Source: Alkalibacterium thalassium (GTDB lineage Bacteria; Bacillota; Bacilli; Lactobacillales; Carnobacteriaceae_A). From it: 64,000 nucleotides of DNA. Below the pieces are notes generated by a model, which had not been told where the DNA came from, searched no databases, and was given only the letters and a program-made list of their open reading frames with translations. Position numbers and translations under genes: made by a program. Below, one piece after another: positions 28,273 to 37,372 of the stretch; within the stretch, counting starts at the first letter, position 1; every line of letters begins with the position of its first letter. The stretch covers positions 25,963-89,962 of the forward strand of contig NZ_FNFK01000003.1 in NCBI RefSeq assembly GCF_900101165.1, written 5' to 3'.

Positions 28273-28309
28273 AAAAAAGACCACAAAGTAAATAATCTCT
28301 GTGGTCTTT
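28273..28309 (-). terminator. Terminator after mecA
   Basis: Minus-strand AAAGACCACA pairs with TGTGGTCTTTTTT, five bases after the mecA stop. Confidence 0.88.
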
Positions 28310-28313
28310 CATC

Positions 28314-28961
28314 TTAATTAAAATAGTATCTGGTCATTTCCAGGGCGTTTGTCTTCATTATCTGATCAGCATATTCATTGAGTACATCTGAGGATATCGT
28401 ACTCTTCTCTCCATACTCCAGAGCTACGGCCAGCTCCTCTTCACTCGTTTTTTCATTCATTTCTTCAATAAAGAAAATTAAGTGGAGATAATACTGTCCT
28501 TTGTACGTGAACAAGTTTGATGCACCGCTTTCCATATGAAAAGATTGGGCTAACTGTATCATCTGTTCGAAATTGTTCAACACAACAATTGCCTCTTTAG
28601 TCTCATTATCATCCAGACTGTACTCTTCCACTTCGTCTGTAAGTTCATGATCACTCTCGTCGGGATGACTGTCAAACGCTGCATCACCCAGTCCAGTGAG
28701 CTGGTTCATCTCTTCCTTGAAATTAGCTCCCTTACTGATGAATAGTTCAAGACCATTGTTGTTCGGCATGACTTGGAATGTAACTGCTTCTGATTCCTGG
28801 AATTCCTCATCAATATCAACTTCTTCCAATATACTGTAGAAGAATTTTTCGATTTGCTTCTGATTTCCTAACAGGTCCAGGAATGTAATCCCACGTTCTT
28901 CTAAATCTGTATTTTCGATAACCACTCGTATAGTATCTTCATTGATATGTTCAATTTCCAT
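28314..28961 (-). CDS. mecA: Adaptor protein MecA
   Basis: MecA recruits unfolded or specific proteins to ClpC. The N-terminal substrate-binding part begins MEIEHINEDTIRVVIEN and the C-terminal ClpC-binding domain contains NLFTYKGQYYLHLIF. An acidic linker (about residues 90-125) joins them. Length is 215 residues. GAGGTG precedes the ATG. Its own promoter and a terminator make it a single-gene transcript between spx and coiA. Confidence 0.95.
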   Translation of the reverse strand: MEIEHINEDTIRVVIENTDLEERGITFLDLLGNQKQIEKFFYSILEEVDIDEEFQESEAVTFQVMPNNNGLELFISKGANFKEEMNQLTGLGDAAFDSHPDESDHELTDEVEEYSLDDNETKEAIVVLNNFEQMIQLAQSFHMESGASNLFTYKGQYYLHLIFFIEEMNEKTSEEELAVALEYGEKSTISSDVLNEYADQIMKTNALEMTRYYFN

Positions 28962-29062
28962 TATCCCGCACCTCGCAATTCTGTGGAGAACAGGTCCTCC
29001 ATCTGGGATGATAAATCATTCTTTTGTATACAAAAACAGTCCAGATCGACTGCACTTAGATT

Positions 29063-29091
29063 ATTATACAAAAGCTGGCCTGCAAATACAA
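29063..29091 (-). promoter_or_regulatory. mecA promoter
   Basis: TTGTAT (29086-29091), 17-bp spacer and perfect TATAAT (29063-29068) on the minus strand, about 100 bp before the start codon. Confidence 0.75.
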
Positions 29092-29132
29092 GCTATGACG
29101 ATTACATTGTACTTTTTTGTTCTCATAAGGTC

Positions 29133-29164
29133 AAAAAGAACCGACCCACTGTCGATTCTTTTTT
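29133..29164 (-). terminator. Terminator after spx
   Basis: Minus-strand AAAAAAGAATCGAC pairs with GTCGGTTCTTTTT (one G-T pair). Confidence 0.85.
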
Positions 29165-29183
29165 AGTCGTTAATATGCTGTTC

Positions 29184-29591
29184 TTATACTTGAGATAGAG
29201 CTACAAGTTTCTGAGCCTTTTCAAGTTCCATTGCTCTTACTTCTCGAGGAACAAATTGACGGATTTCATCTTCATTGTACCCAATCTGAAGTCTTCGGTC
29301 ATCAATGATGATCGGTCTTCTAATCAATGTCGGATTCTCCTGAATGACTTCGAACAGTTCTTTTAAAGATAATTCATCAAGATCAATATCCAGTTCTTTA
29401 AATGCTTTGGAACGAGTGGAAATAATATCTTCCGTTCCATCTTCTGTCAGTCTCATAATTGCTTTTATCTCTTCAATTTTTAAAGGTTCGTGAGCCATAT
29501 TCTTCTCGTAGTAAGGGATGTCGTACTCCTCAAGCCATGCCTTTGCTTTTCTGCATGATGTGCAACTTGGTGTTGTAAATAATGTGACCAT
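29184..29591 (-). CDS. spx: Transcriptional regulator Spx
   Basis: Spx is an ArsC-like protein that binds the RNA polymerase alpha C-terminal domain and redirects transcription under thiol stress. The redox switch is Cys10-Thr-Ser-Cys13, and the polymerase-contact segment [20 protein letters not shown] is present. The length is 135 residues. AAGGGAG precedes ATG. It is flanked by mecA and lplA and has two candidate promoters, one of them with a PerR-like box. The adaptor SpxH is encoded 6 kb away. Confidence 0.97.
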   Translation of the reverse strand: MVTLFTTPSCTSCRKAKAWLEEYDIPYYEKNMAHEPLKIEEIKAIMRLTEDGTEDIISTRSKAFKELDIDLDELSLKELFEVIQENPTLIRRPIIIDDRRLQIGYNEDEIRQFVPREVRAMELEKAQKLVALSQV

Positions 29592-29653
29592 TATGTATTT
29601 CTCCCTTCATGTCTAATGTTTCTTTTAGATGATTGTCATCTTCTACACTTAAT

Positions 29654-29682
29654 ACTATAGAGTAATTGTGAACAGTTGTAAA
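29654..29682 (-). promoter_or_regulatory. spx proximal promoter
   Basis: TTTACA (29677-29682), 17-bp spacer and TATAGT (29654-29659) on the minus strand. Confidence 0.7.
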
Positions 29683-29794
29683 CCCTATTTGTCAATTTTT
29701 TGACTTATTTCTTCGTTTTATTATACAAAGTTCTTAAAAAAGTTGATATATAGAGGTTTAAAAGAATTTGATATATGAATATCTGCGAACTCAG

Positions 29795-29823
29795 ATTATA
29801 ATGTTTATAATTTACAGTGTCGT
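29795..29823 (-). promoter_or_regulatory. spx distal promoter overlapped by a PerR-like box
   Basis: TTATAATGTTTATAA at 29796-29810 differs at one position from the PerR box TTATAATNATTATAA. It covers a perfect -10 TATAAT (29795-29800, minus strand) that has a weak -35 ACGACA 17 bp upstream. B. subtilis spx is also PerR-controlled from one of its promoters. In an AT-rich gap a chance match is possible. Confidence 0.55.
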
Positions 29824-29831
29824 TAAGACAC

Positions 29832-29871
29832 AAAAAGCTCCAACCCAGTATTAAAACTGAGCTGGAGCTTT
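29832..29871 (-). terminator. Terminator after lplA
   Basis: Minus-strand AAAGCTCCAGCTCAGT pairs with ACTGGGTTGGAGCTTTTTG. Confidence 0.88.
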
Positions 29872-29887
29872 ACCTAGAGAACTGGTC

Positions 29888-30907
29888 TTAGTATAAAAGA
29901 TCAACAAGTTCTTCAATATCTACATTTCCAAAATAGCTTTGAGTGTCGATATCCTTTAATGCATGAGTAATGGCTTCTCGGGTATAAGGAACACCTCGCA
30001 AGTCTTTTTCAACATCTTCTATTTCGCCCATACCAAAGAAATCACCGAAAATACGAATATCCTCTATTTTTCCTTTTCTTACATTCATTTTAACTTCTAC
30101 TGTTCCTACAGACAGACGTTCACTTCTTTCCATATCAAAGGCTGGAGATTTTCCGTAATTCCATTCCCAATTTGCTGTATACTGTTCAGCGAACGCTTCT
30201 ATCTTGACCCAATCCTCATCTGTCAGAACATACTCTTTAATGTCTTCAGACTTATCAGTATCAAAAATATAAAGCAGCAGCTTGTCTCTGAAGTCTTTTG
30301 CATTCATAAACTGATAAGAATCATCCAGATAAGGTTTGATGTTCGTTACTCTGCTTCTGATGGATTTAATCCCTTTAGATTCCAGTTTATGTTTTTTAGG
30401 TTTAAGAGCCTTGACGACTGCTTCGATTTCAGAATCAAACATTAATGTGCCGTGAGCAGTTAAGCGGTTGTTTTTAGCATACATGGCATTGCCTGAGAAT
30501 TTTTTACCATCAATGACCAGATCATTTCTCCCACGAAGTTCTGCCCCTTCTACCCCCATCTGATGAAGCGCATCAATGACTGGAGAAGTAAATTTCTTGA
30601 AGTCTCTGAAGGAGTTCCCATCATCTTTAGTCAGAAAACAAAAGTTCAGTACACCCATATCATGATAGACAGCTCCTCCGCCAGAGAAGCGACGAACGAC
30701 TGTCACATTGTTTTCGTCTACATATGTCGTGTTTACTTCTTCATATGTGTTCTGGTTTCTCCCGACAATAATCGAATTATCATTAATATAGAATAGCAGA
30801 ATCGGCTCATCAAGCTCTACTTCATTCAATAGGTAATATTCAATTGCCAGGTTGATTCTTGGATCGTGAATTTCTTTTCCATTTCTCTGGTTCTTTACAT
30901 AATACAT
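29888..30907 (-). CDS. lplA: Lipoate-protein ligase
   Basis: It activates free lipoate with ATP and attaches it to E2 or GcvH proteins. RRFSGGGAVYHDMGVLNF holds the RR-x-x-GGGAVYHD lipoate-site signature near residues 72-84, and GKKFSGNA is the catalytic lysine region. I start at 30907 (MYYVKNQ) with AGGAG 8 nt upstream, giving 339 residues, the usual length; the frame stays open 58 codons further but lacks support. The neighbour yhfI matches the B. subtilis yhfI-lplJ pair. Confidence 0.95.
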   Translation of the reverse strand: MYYVKNQRNGKEIHDPRINLAIEYYLLNEVELDEPILLFYINDNSIIVGRNQNTYEEVNTTYVDENNVTVVRRFSGGGAVYHDMGVLNFCFLTKDDGNSFRDFKKFTSPVIDALHQMGVEGAELRGRNDLVIDGKKFSGNAMYAKNNRLTAHGTLMFDSEIEAVVKALKPKKHKLESKGIKSIRSRVTNIKPYLDDSYQFMNAKDFRDKLLLYIFDTDKSEDIKEYVLTDEDWVKIEAFAEQYTANWEWNYGKSPAFDMERSERLSVGTVEVKMNVRKGKIEDIRIFGDFFGMGEIEDVEKDLRGVPYTREAITHALKDIDTQSYFGNVDIEELVDLLY

Positions 30908-30934
30908 ATACAGTTCTCCTCGCATAATAAGTTT

Positions 30935-30959
30935 GAAGATAAGAATTTTACTTATCTTC
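30935..30959. repeat. Perfect inverted repeat before lplA
   Basis: GAAGATAAG, 7-nt gap, CTTATCTTC. It lies 28 nt upstream of the lplA start and could be a leader hairpin or protein site. No T run follows, so it is not a standard terminator. Confidence 0.6.
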
Positions 30960-31113
30960 CTTGGTTGTTTTCTTCGTGTGTTAGAGGCTTCTCCCCCATG
31001 GAGGAAAAAAATTCGAAATTGTCGACCCTCTTGTCCACTTTTGATCTTTGATAATTTCTTTGATAATTTAAAAATATCCATAGAAAAATAATTTATTTAG
31101 GACGACTATTCGA

Positions 31114-31137
31114 CAAAAAATCCGAACGTATTTTCGG
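31114..31137 (-). terminator. Weak terminator between yhfI and lplA
   Basis: Minus-strand CCGAA/TTCGG stem with 6-nt loop followed by ATTTTTTG. The stem is short. Confidence 0.45.
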
Positions 31138-31224
31138 GTATGTGGCGATTTAGTTGAGTACCGCTTATTTACCGAATATTACTGAAATCTTTTAAACTTT
31201 ATTCTTTACTTACCACTATAATGC

Positions 31225-31968
31225 TTAAATATTATAGTGTCTATCTTTTTCAGCGAGCTGGACTATAGTATCCGGAGACTCTTCTTGCGCCTGCTGAACC
31301 AGATCGCTCCAATTTCCAGTTTGTGGCAGATGAGTAAGTATCAGGTTCGATACACCAGCTTTTGATGCGATCTGTCCGCATTCTTTTGCAGTCATGTGGA
31401 CCGTGTGATTCTCCATACCTTTATAGAAGTTACTATCTGCTAAAAGATAATCGGCCGATTCACAGAATGGTATAAAGTCTTCAATAAATCCTGAATCCGC
31501 AGTAAACACGAGTACTTTACCGGTGGATCTTTCCGTAATTCTGAAAGCGTAACAAGGAACAGGGTGAAGAGTCTTCAGATGTTCGATATCAAACGGTCCA
31601 ATCGTCAACTTAGGTTCTTCATTATAGGGTATCCCCTCACTAACGTTTTCTAAAGTCATTTGTTGAAAATGAGCAGCGTCTTCATTATGACAGTATATTG
31701 GAAGCATGTGGGCCCTGTTGCCGTGCTCATCTCTTTTCAGCAGTCTGGTAAACTGCAGAACACCTAAATCTGCGATATGATCATGATGATAGTGAGAAAG
31801 TAATACTGCATCAAGATCTAGCGGATCAACATATTTCTCCATTGTCAGTAGACTGTAACTTCCAGCATCCAGAAGCAAGTGAAAATTGTCAGACTCCAGC
31901 AGGTAAGAGCTCGTACCAATATTATTAGTAGGGTATCCGCCATAGTATCCTAGGACAGTCAGTTTCAT
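31225..31968 (-). CDS. yhfI: MBL-fold metallohydrolase, YhfI-like
   Basis: A 247-residue metallo-beta-lactamase-fold hydrolase. The metal motif HxHxDH appears as SHYHHDHIADL near residue 59, with further ligands in FTADSGF and the LTHLPQ ending. It resembles the RNase Z/YhfI branch, but the long C-terminal exosite of RNase Z is missing. The substrate is unknown. It lies 318 nt upstream of lplA, as yhfI and lplJ do in B. subtilis, and the pair may share some transcription. Confidence 0.88.
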   Translation of the reverse strand: MKLTVLGYYGGYPTNNIGTSSYLLESDNFHLLLDAGSYSLLTMEKYVDPLDLDAVLLSHYHHDHIADLGVLQFTRLLKRDEHGNRAHMLPIYCHNEDAAHFQQMTLENVSEGIPYNEEPKLTIGPFDIEHLKTLHPVPCYAFRITERSTGKVLVFTADSGFIEDFIPFCESADYLLADSNFYKGMENHTVHMTAKECGQIASKAGVSNLILTHLPQTGNWSDLVQQAQEESPDTIVQLAEKDRHYNI

Positions 31969-32024
31969 TTTTACAGACTCCTCCTTGTATGATTGTCTTT
32001 ATTTATAGGATACGGGAATTTTTT

Positions 32025-32072
32025 AAAAAAACAACCGAAGCTGCACATAAGTGTCCAGGATCGGTTGTTTTT
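32025..32072 (-). terminator. Terminator after the HemY/CgoX-like gene
   Basis: Minus-strand AAACAACCGA pairs with TCGGTTGTTTTTTT across a loop of about 22 nt. Confidence 0.8.
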
Positions 32073-32106
32073 AAGTCTCAGTTCTCAATTAAAATCATTT
32101 AGAAAA

Positions 32107-33504
32107 CTATATTGTATTTTTTAAGTAGTTGATGACTTCCATAGCTGTATTATTTCCCTGTCGAATACAGTTGTTCACACCAAATCCGTCCATCCCGTTC
32201 CCGATGAGATACAGCCCTGGATATTTCTCTTCAAGAAATTCATTGAGATTTTTTGTCCGCTCTTCATGATTGACACTGAACTGCGGTATTGCATTGGGCC
32301 ATCGCTTGATAATACGATAATTTGGGTCAACTTCAATTGACAGCATCTTGTTAAGATCCTTTAAAATGGCCTCTTCAATTTGCTTGTTACTAAGTGACAT
32401 CATAATACTGTCCGAGCTCCGACCAAAATAGACCCCTAATAACTCTTCATCTTTCTGTGCATGATGCGCCCATTTTTTATTCAGCCACACGATGCTCTGT
32501 ATATAAGAATTATTACGTCTGACCGACAGGACGCCGTTTCCTCCAGGTGGATCCTTAATAGCTCCTTTCGGAAAACTGAAAAGGACAAATCCTATTGACC
32601 CCATCTTAATGTCCTTGAAATAATCACTTAATTCGATGTCTGAAAAAATCTGATTATAAGCTCCAGAATCAGTCGCTACAACTACACTGTCCACTCTTAG
32701 CTGCTCTTTCTTATTGATATCGACTATATAGGTATGACTGATACTTTTTTTAATATCAGTCACTTTCTTTGAATACCTGATGTTCTGTTGAAGGCGTTCA
32801 GATAATTCACGTGTCAATGTCTCAAGCCCATCTTTAAATGTAAGATAATTCCCATCCCCATCAATGAGTTCAGGATGAGCTTCAAGCGCTTTTGTAATCG
32901 TTCCATGTTCCTTTTCGAGAGCAAACAAGGGTTCATTCAGTCCCTTGATACCTATTTCATCAATTTCACTTGAATAGACCTTAGATATAAATGGTTCAGC
33001 AGCATATTCAGCTACTTCATCTCCTACTCTTTGAGCAAAGTAGTCACGAGTTGATACTTCTTCTGATTCTTCAGTTCTGGAAAAATATGTATCTTTTAGG
33101 AAAGACAGTTTCCCCTGAAAAGAAATCAGATCGAATTTCCATATGTCTGTTCTTTTTACTGGAATCCCCTTATAGGTATCACTGTCGAGCTGATACAACT
33201 TGTTGAATGCATAGATATCAGGTTTTCCATTCTGACTGTATTCCACTTGGTCTTCGAGCTCTAATTCTTTAATCAGTCCGATTGCATCAGGCAGGCGCGT
33301 GTCGATAGACTCTGCTCCCAGATCGATGAACTGTTCTCCGAATTTCATGGTATATAGTTTACCACCGGAACGGATAGAAGACTCCAGGACAATGACTTCA
33401 TAAGGAAGATCCTGTTCTTTTATTGTTTGCTGCAAGCGATAGGCAACTGTCAGACCGGTAATTCCACTGCCGACAACTGCAATTCTTTTCTTAGCCTTCT
33501 CCAT
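32107..33504 (-). CDS. hemY: Protoporphyrinogen/coproporphyrinogen III oxidase-like flavoprotein (HemY/CgoX)
   Basis: A 465-residue FAD-dependent oxidase. The Rossmann motif VVGSGITGLTVAY is near the N-terminus, with EQFIDLGAESIDTR and the C-terminal FAD motif YLIGNGMDGFGVNNCIRQG. In Gram-positives this family (HemY, renamed CgoX) oxidises coproporphyrinogen III in heme synthesis. No other heme gene is in the window. I start at ATG 33504 after AAGGGG; a GTG at 33513 abuts that site. It is a single-gene transcript with a likely extended -10 promoter near 33640. Confidence 0.85.
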   Translation of the reverse strand: MEKAKKRIAVVGSGITGLTVAYRLQQTIKEQDLPYEVIVLESSIRSGGKLYTMKFGEQFIDLGAESIDTRLPDAIGLIKELELEDQVEYSQNGKPDIYAFNKLYQLDSDTYKGIPVKRTDIWKFDLISFQGKLSFLKDTYFSRTEESEEVSTRDYFAQRVGDEVAEYAAEPFISKVYSSEIDEIGIKGLNEPLFALEKEHGTITKALEAHPELIDGDGNYLTFKDGLETLTRELSERLQQNIRYSKKVTDIKKSISHTYIVDINKKEQLRVDSVVVATDSGAYNQIFSDIELSDYFKDIKMGSIGFVLFSFPKGAIKDPPGGNGVLSVRRNNSYIQSIVWLNKKWAHHAQKDEELLGVYFGRSSDSIMMSLSNKQIEEAILKDLNKMLSIEVDPNYRIIKRWPNAIPQFSVNHEERTKNLNEFLEEKYPGLYLIGNGMDGFGVNNCIRQGNNTAMEVINYLKNTI

Positions 33505-33689
33505 TCTGGACACACCCCTTACCTGTTCGTATTTATCTAAAATATAACTGACATAACTACATATAACTATTTGAACAGCTTATGTATAGTAATTTTCTTC
33601 CATAAACTTCTCCTGATTGGAATATCTTTTATATTATACCATGAAGTTCTGATAAAAGAACGTAAATATTGTTTCAATTATTTATACAA

Positions 33690-33735
33690 AAGAAAACCTT
33701 ATAACAACCAGTTATAAACTGATTATTATAAGGTA
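33690..33735 (-). terminator. Terminator after rplT
   Basis: Minus-strand ACCTTATAA pairs with TTATAAGGT, with an inner CAGTTTATAACTG hairpin, followed by TTTCTTTT. Confidence 0.85.
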
Positions 33736-33741
33736 AATGAA

Positions 33742-34101
33742 TTAACCGTTTAAAGCATCTTTTGCTTTGTCTGTCAGAGCTGAAAATGCATCAGCATCGT
33801 TGACAGCCAAGTCAGCCAGCATTTTACGGTTCATGTCGATTTCAGCTAATTTAAGTCCGTGCATAAATTTAGAATAGCTTAATCCGTTCATACGTGCTGC
33901 AGCGTTGATACGTGCAATCCATAGTTTACGGAAATTACGCTTGTTCTGTTTACGGTCTCTGTAAGCATACATGTATGATTTCATTACTTGCTGTTTTGCA
34001 ACTTTGAACAAGCGATGTTTAGCACCATAATATCCTTTAGCTAATTTTAATACGCGATTACGGCGTCTGCGAGTGACGACTCCACCTTTTACTCGTGCCA
34101 T
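33742..34101 (-). CDS. rplT: 50S ribosomal protein L20
   Basis: A 119-residue L20, rich in Arg and Lys at its N-terminus ([22 protein letters not shown]) and ending [19 protein letters not shown]. It is an early 23S rRNA assembly protein and in Bacillus represses its own infC-rpmI-rplT operon by binding the leader RNA. The gene is last in the operon, 34 nt after rpmI, with a terminator after it. Confidence 0.98.
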   Translation of the reverse strand: MARVKGGVVTRRRRNRVLKLAKGYYGAKHRLFKVAKQQVMKSYMYAYRDRKQNKRNFRKLWIARINAAARMNGLSYSKFMHGLKLAEIDMNRKMLADLAVNDADAFSALTDKAKDALNG

Positions 34102-34135
34102 TGTTTTTCCTCCTTCAATACAATCCTAGAATCTA

Positions 34136-34336
34136 TTATTTCATTTTAGCAAGCTGTTGCTTGATGCGTTTGTAGTCACTATTAGAAACCAGTGCTGATT
34201 TACGCAGTTTACGTTTCTGTTTCTGAGTTTTGTTCGCAAACATGTGGCTTGTTTTTGCGTGACTTCTTTTCAGTTTACCAGTACCAGTTCTTTTGAATCG
34301 TTTTGCTGAACCTTTATGCGTTTTTTGCTTAGGCAT
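34136..34336 (-). CDS. rpmI: 50S ribosomal protein L35
   Basis: A 66-residue, very basic L35 beginning [21 protein letters not shown]. It lies between infC and rplT in the universal order. A GGAGG site precedes the ATG. No abnormality is seen. Confidence 0.98.
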   Translation of the reverse strand: MPKQKTHKGSAKRFKRTGTGKLKRSHAKTSHMFANKTQKQKRKLRKSALVSNSDYKRIKQQLAKMK

Positions 34337-34401
34337 TTTTGATTTCCTCCAATACTCTTCTATAATAATGATCAGAAAATAACTATATCACAGTTATTTC
34401 T

Positions 34402-34917
34402 TTATTTTTCACTTTTCGGTGCGAGCATCAAGAACATGCTGCGGCCATCCATCTTAGCCTTTGATTCGACTTGTGAAATATCAGATGCTTTTTCAGCCAT
34501 GCGTTCCAGAACTTCACGTCCAATGTCCTTGTGAGTGATTGCTCGTCCTCTGAATCGGATAGAGACTTTGACTTTATCGCCTTTTTCCAGAAACTTACGA
34601 GCGTTACGCAATTTCGTATCAAAATCATGGTCATCGATCGTTGGACTCAAGCGAATCTCTTTGATGTTGACAACTTTCTGATTCTTTCTTGCTTCACGTT
34701 CTTTTTTCTGCTGTTCATAGCGATACTTGCCGTAGTCCATTACCCGAGCCACTGGTGGTTTAGCATTAGGCGAGACTAATACAAGGTCCATGTTGGCTTC
34801 CTCTGCTAATCTTAGTGCCTCTTTGCGTTGGACTACACCTATCTGTTCACCGTCTTTTCCGATCAAACGTACTTCATTTGCACGAATACGGTCGTTGACA
34901 ATCATGTCTTTAGCTAT
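34402..34917 (-). CDS. infC: Translation initiation factor IF-3, with a probable AUA start codon
   Basis: IF-3 binds 30S subunits and proofreads start codons. The 171-residue protein has the N-domain ([20 protein letters not shown]), lysine-rich linker and C-domain ([17 protein letters not shown]). No ATG, GTG or TTG is well placed. The perfect Shine-Dalgarno GGAGGTGA (34923-34930) is followed after 5 nt by ATA, which aligns with the family N-terminus (AKDMIVND). infC of E. coli and bacilli starts with AUU so that IF-3 represses itself. A GTG at 34926 lies within the ribosome site. Confidence 0.95.
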   Translation of the reverse strand: MAKDMIVNDRIRANEVRLIGKDGEQIGVVQRKEALRLAEEANMDLVLVSPNAKPPVARVMDYGKYRYEQQKKEREARKNQKVVNIKEIRLSPTIDDHDFDTKLRNARKFLEKGDKVKVSIRFRGRAITHKDIGREVLERMAEKASDISQVESKAKMDGRSMFLMLAPKSEK

Positions 34918-34930
34918 GGTGGTCACCTCC

Positions 34931-35106
34931 AAAGTATTTGCGAGAAAAGCACAGAAAAAGGCGGGGTATCTATCTGCATAGAAATTCCCGCCTGTTCTCC
35001 GCATCAGGCACACACAAGCGCATGCCTTATATATACGTGTCCATATCTGCCCATGAACAGATGTCCATAAGGCGAGAAGCGGGGGCTTCTGCTTTGTTTT
35101 CTCAAC
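34931..35106 (-). promoter_or_regulatory. L20-type leader of the infC-rpmI-rplT operon
   Basis: A leader of about 175 nt with several GC-rich helices. It ends in an intrinsic terminator: GGCGGG (34987-34992) pairs with CCCGCC (34960-34965), followed on the minus strand by TTTTT (34955-34959). In Bacillus L20 binds such a leader and favours the terminator. The arrangement fits that L20 leader; the fold itself was not computed. Confidence 0.8.
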
Positions 35107-35112
35107 TTTTAT

Positions 35113-35141
35113 ATAATATCACAACAAACACCCTATGTCAA
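35113..35141 (-). promoter_or_regulatory. infC operon promoter
   Basis: Perfect TTGACA (35136-35141), 17-bp spacer and TATTAT (35113-35118) on the minus strand, immediately after the thrS stop. Confidence 0.87.
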
Positions 35142-35155
35142 ATGGATCATGACAT

Positions 35156-37087
35156 TTATTTAGTATTCTCATCTACCATCTGCTGAATGAAATCATTTAT
35201 AGCAAGAGTGTTAGTCTGTTTTTCACCGTATTTACGGACAGCTACTGAGTCATCAGCCATCTCATTGTCCCCAATAACCAGCTGATAAGGAATCTTGAGC
35301 GTCTGAGCTTCTCGGATCTTGTAGCCCATTTTCTCATTACGATTATCGACTTCTATTCTTAAGCCTTTAGCTGCCAGCCTGTTTTTCAGCTGTTCTGCGA
35401 ACTCCCCATGGATATCAAGATTGACAGGAATGATTTTAGCCTGTACCGGTGCCAGCCATGTCGGGAATGCACCTTTGTATCGTTCAATCAGATATGCGAC
35501 AAAACGTTCCATCGTTGATACGACCCCGCGGTGGATTACAACTGGCCGATGAGAATCTTGTCCATCTTCCCCGACGTACGTGAGGTCGAACCGTTCTGGC
35601 AGAAGGAAATCAAGCTGAACAGTAGAGAGCGTTTCTTCGATGCCCATTGCTGTCTTGACCTGAACATCCAGTTTAGGCCCATAAAATGCTGCTTCCCCTG
35701 TTGCCTCGAAGTATTCCAGACCGAGATCATCAAGTGTCTCCTTCAGCATAGACTCAGCCTTCATCCACATGGCATCATCGTCAAAGTATTTTTCAGTATT
35801 TTCAGGATCTCTATAACTCAGTCTGAAGCGGTAATCCTTAATGTCAAAGTCTTCATAGACAGCCAGCATCAGTTTGACGACTCGGCTGAATTCTTCCTTG
35901 ATCTGATCCGGACGGACAAACACGTGTGCATCGTTCAGGGTCATTTCACGAACACGCTGCAAGCCTGACAAAGCCCCGCTCTTCTCATAACGGTGCATCT
36001 GTCCCAGTTCAGCGATGCGGATCGGCAGGTCACGGTAACTTCTGACATCATCTTTAAAGACCATCATATGATGCGGACAGTTCATTGGGCGAAGAACAAG
36101 CATTTCCCCATCGCCCATATCCATTGGTGGAAACATGTCTTCATGGTAATGATCCCAGTGGCCTGAACGCTTATAAAAGTCAACGTTCGCCATGATTGGA
36201 GTATAGACATGCTGATAACCTAGGCTGATTTCCTTGTCAGTGATGTATCGTTCAATTACACGTCTGATCGTAGCTCCTTTAGGAAGCCAGAACGGAAGAC
36301 CTGAACCTACCTCTGGTGACAGCATGAAAAGCTCCAGCTCTTTACCTAATTTACGGTGATCCCGCTGCTTTGCTTCTTCCCGAATTTTAAGGTACTCTTT
36401 CAGCGCTTTTTTATCAAAGAATGCTGTTCCGTAAATACGCTGCATCATCTTATTGTCAGAGTTTCCTCTCCAGTAAGCCCCTGCAAGGGATAATAGTTTA
36501 AAGACTTGTATACGACCTGTAGAAGGAACATGTACACCACGACACAGGTCGACAAATTCTCCTTGCTCATAGACTGTCAATTCTTCATCTTCTGGAAGAT
36601 CATTGATCAGTTCCTGTTTGTATGGGTCATCCTTAAACAAATCAAGCGCTTCTGCTCTAGAGATTTCTTTTCGAATAATAGGCAGATTTTCTTTCACAAT
36701 TGCCATCATTTCGTTTTCAATTCTTTCCAGATCTTCCTCAGTAATAGGCTGCTCAGTATCTGTATCATAGTAGAACCCATTTTCTATAGCGGGCCCTACT
36801 CCGAATGACGCGTCCGGATATAGACGTTTGATCGCCTGAGCCATTAGATGGGCAGTAGAGTGTCTCAAAACTAACAGTGCATCTTCATGATCAGGCGTAA
36901 CGATTTCAAGTGCTCCGTCTTCATTCAGTTCACGACTGAAATCGACCAGTTCTCCATTCCATTTAGCTGCCAGGCCTTTTTTCTCAAGAGACTTGGCAAT
37001 CCCACCGGCAATCTCTTTAGGTGTTGTTCCTTTAGAAACTTTCTTCGAAGAGCCATCCGGCAAAATAACATTAATCATTTCCGACAT
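35156..37087 (-). CDS. thrS: Threonine-tRNA ligase
   Basis: A 643-residue class II synthetase charging tRNA(Thr). The TGS domain (N-terminal 60 residues), the editing domain ([16 protein letters not shown] and the [10 protein letters not shown] metal motif) and the catalytic core ([13 protein letters not shown]) are all present, ending in an anticodon-binding domain. I start at 37087 because GGAGG stands 7 nt before that ATG and would lie inside a longer frame opening at 37108. A T-box leader precedes it. Confidence 0.98.
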   Translation of the reverse strand: MSEMINVILPDGSSKKVSKGTTPKEIAGGIAKSLEKKGLAAKWNGELVDFSRELNEDGALEIVTPDHEDALLVLRHSTAHLMAQAIKRLYPDASFGVGPAIENGFYYDTDTEQPITEEDLERIENEMMAIVKENLPIIRKEISRAEALDLFKDDPYKQELINDLPEDEELTVYEQGEFVDLCRGVHVPSTGRIQVFKLLSLAGAYWRGNSDNKMMQRIYGTAFFDKKALKEYLKIREEAKQRDHRKLGKELELFMLSPEVGSGLPFWLPKGATIRRVIERYITDKEISLGYQHVYTPIMANVDFYKRSGHWDHYHEDMFPPMDMGDGEMLVLRPMNCPHHMMVFKDDVRSYRDLPIRIAELGQMHRYEKSGALSGLQRVREMTLNDAHVFVRPDQIKEEFSRVVKLMLAVYEDFDIKDYRFRLSYRDPENTEKYFDDDAMWMKAESMLKETLDDLGLEYFEATGEAAFYGPKLDVQVKTAMGIEETLSTVQLDFLLPERFDLTYVGEDGQDSHRPVVIHRGVVSTMERFVAYLIERYKGAFPTWLAPVQAKIIPVNLDIHGEFAEQLKNRLAAKGLRIEVDNRNEKMGYKIREAQTLKIPYQLVIGDNEMADDSVAVRKYGEKQTNTLAINDFIQQMVDENTK

Positions 37088-37109
37088 TCCAATTCCTCCT
37101 ATTTTCATT

Positions 37110-37366
37110 AAAAAAGTCCCATTGAATAAGCTGTCTTATCCAATGGGACGTTTAATATACGTGGTTCCACCCAAGTTTATAGAACAGCCTTGAGCCATTC
37201 TAATCTCTTCGCTCTTTAACGCAGAGTGTACGGCAGATCCTACTTTGTTCGGACCTGCACTCGAAAGGGGTCATCTGTTCATTAATGGAAGATTTTCAGC
37301 CGGGATCTTCCTCTCTTTTAATTACTGTTGAACGATGGTGTCTTTCTCAAAGTGGTATTATTCTTG
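37110..37366 (-). promoter_or_regulatory. T-box riboswitch controlling thrS
   Basis: The minus strand holds the conserved antiterminator core GGGTGGAACCACG (37158-37170). A terminator GTCCCATTG / CAATGGGAC with a T run follows (37110-37149). A long stem I region runs upstream to about 37345. A possible ACC threonine specifier lies near 37270. Uncharged tRNA(Thr) should stabilise the antiterminator. Confidence 0.93.
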
Positions 37367-37372
37367 ATATAG

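Noticed and set aside
30908..31081. A 58-codon upstream extension of lplA
   Set aside because: The family starts near 30907, where a good AGGAG site exists; the extension has no family similarity.
35531..35968. A 145-codon plus-strand open frame inside thrS
   Set aside because: It is antisense to conserved catalytic motifs and has no ribosome-binding site.
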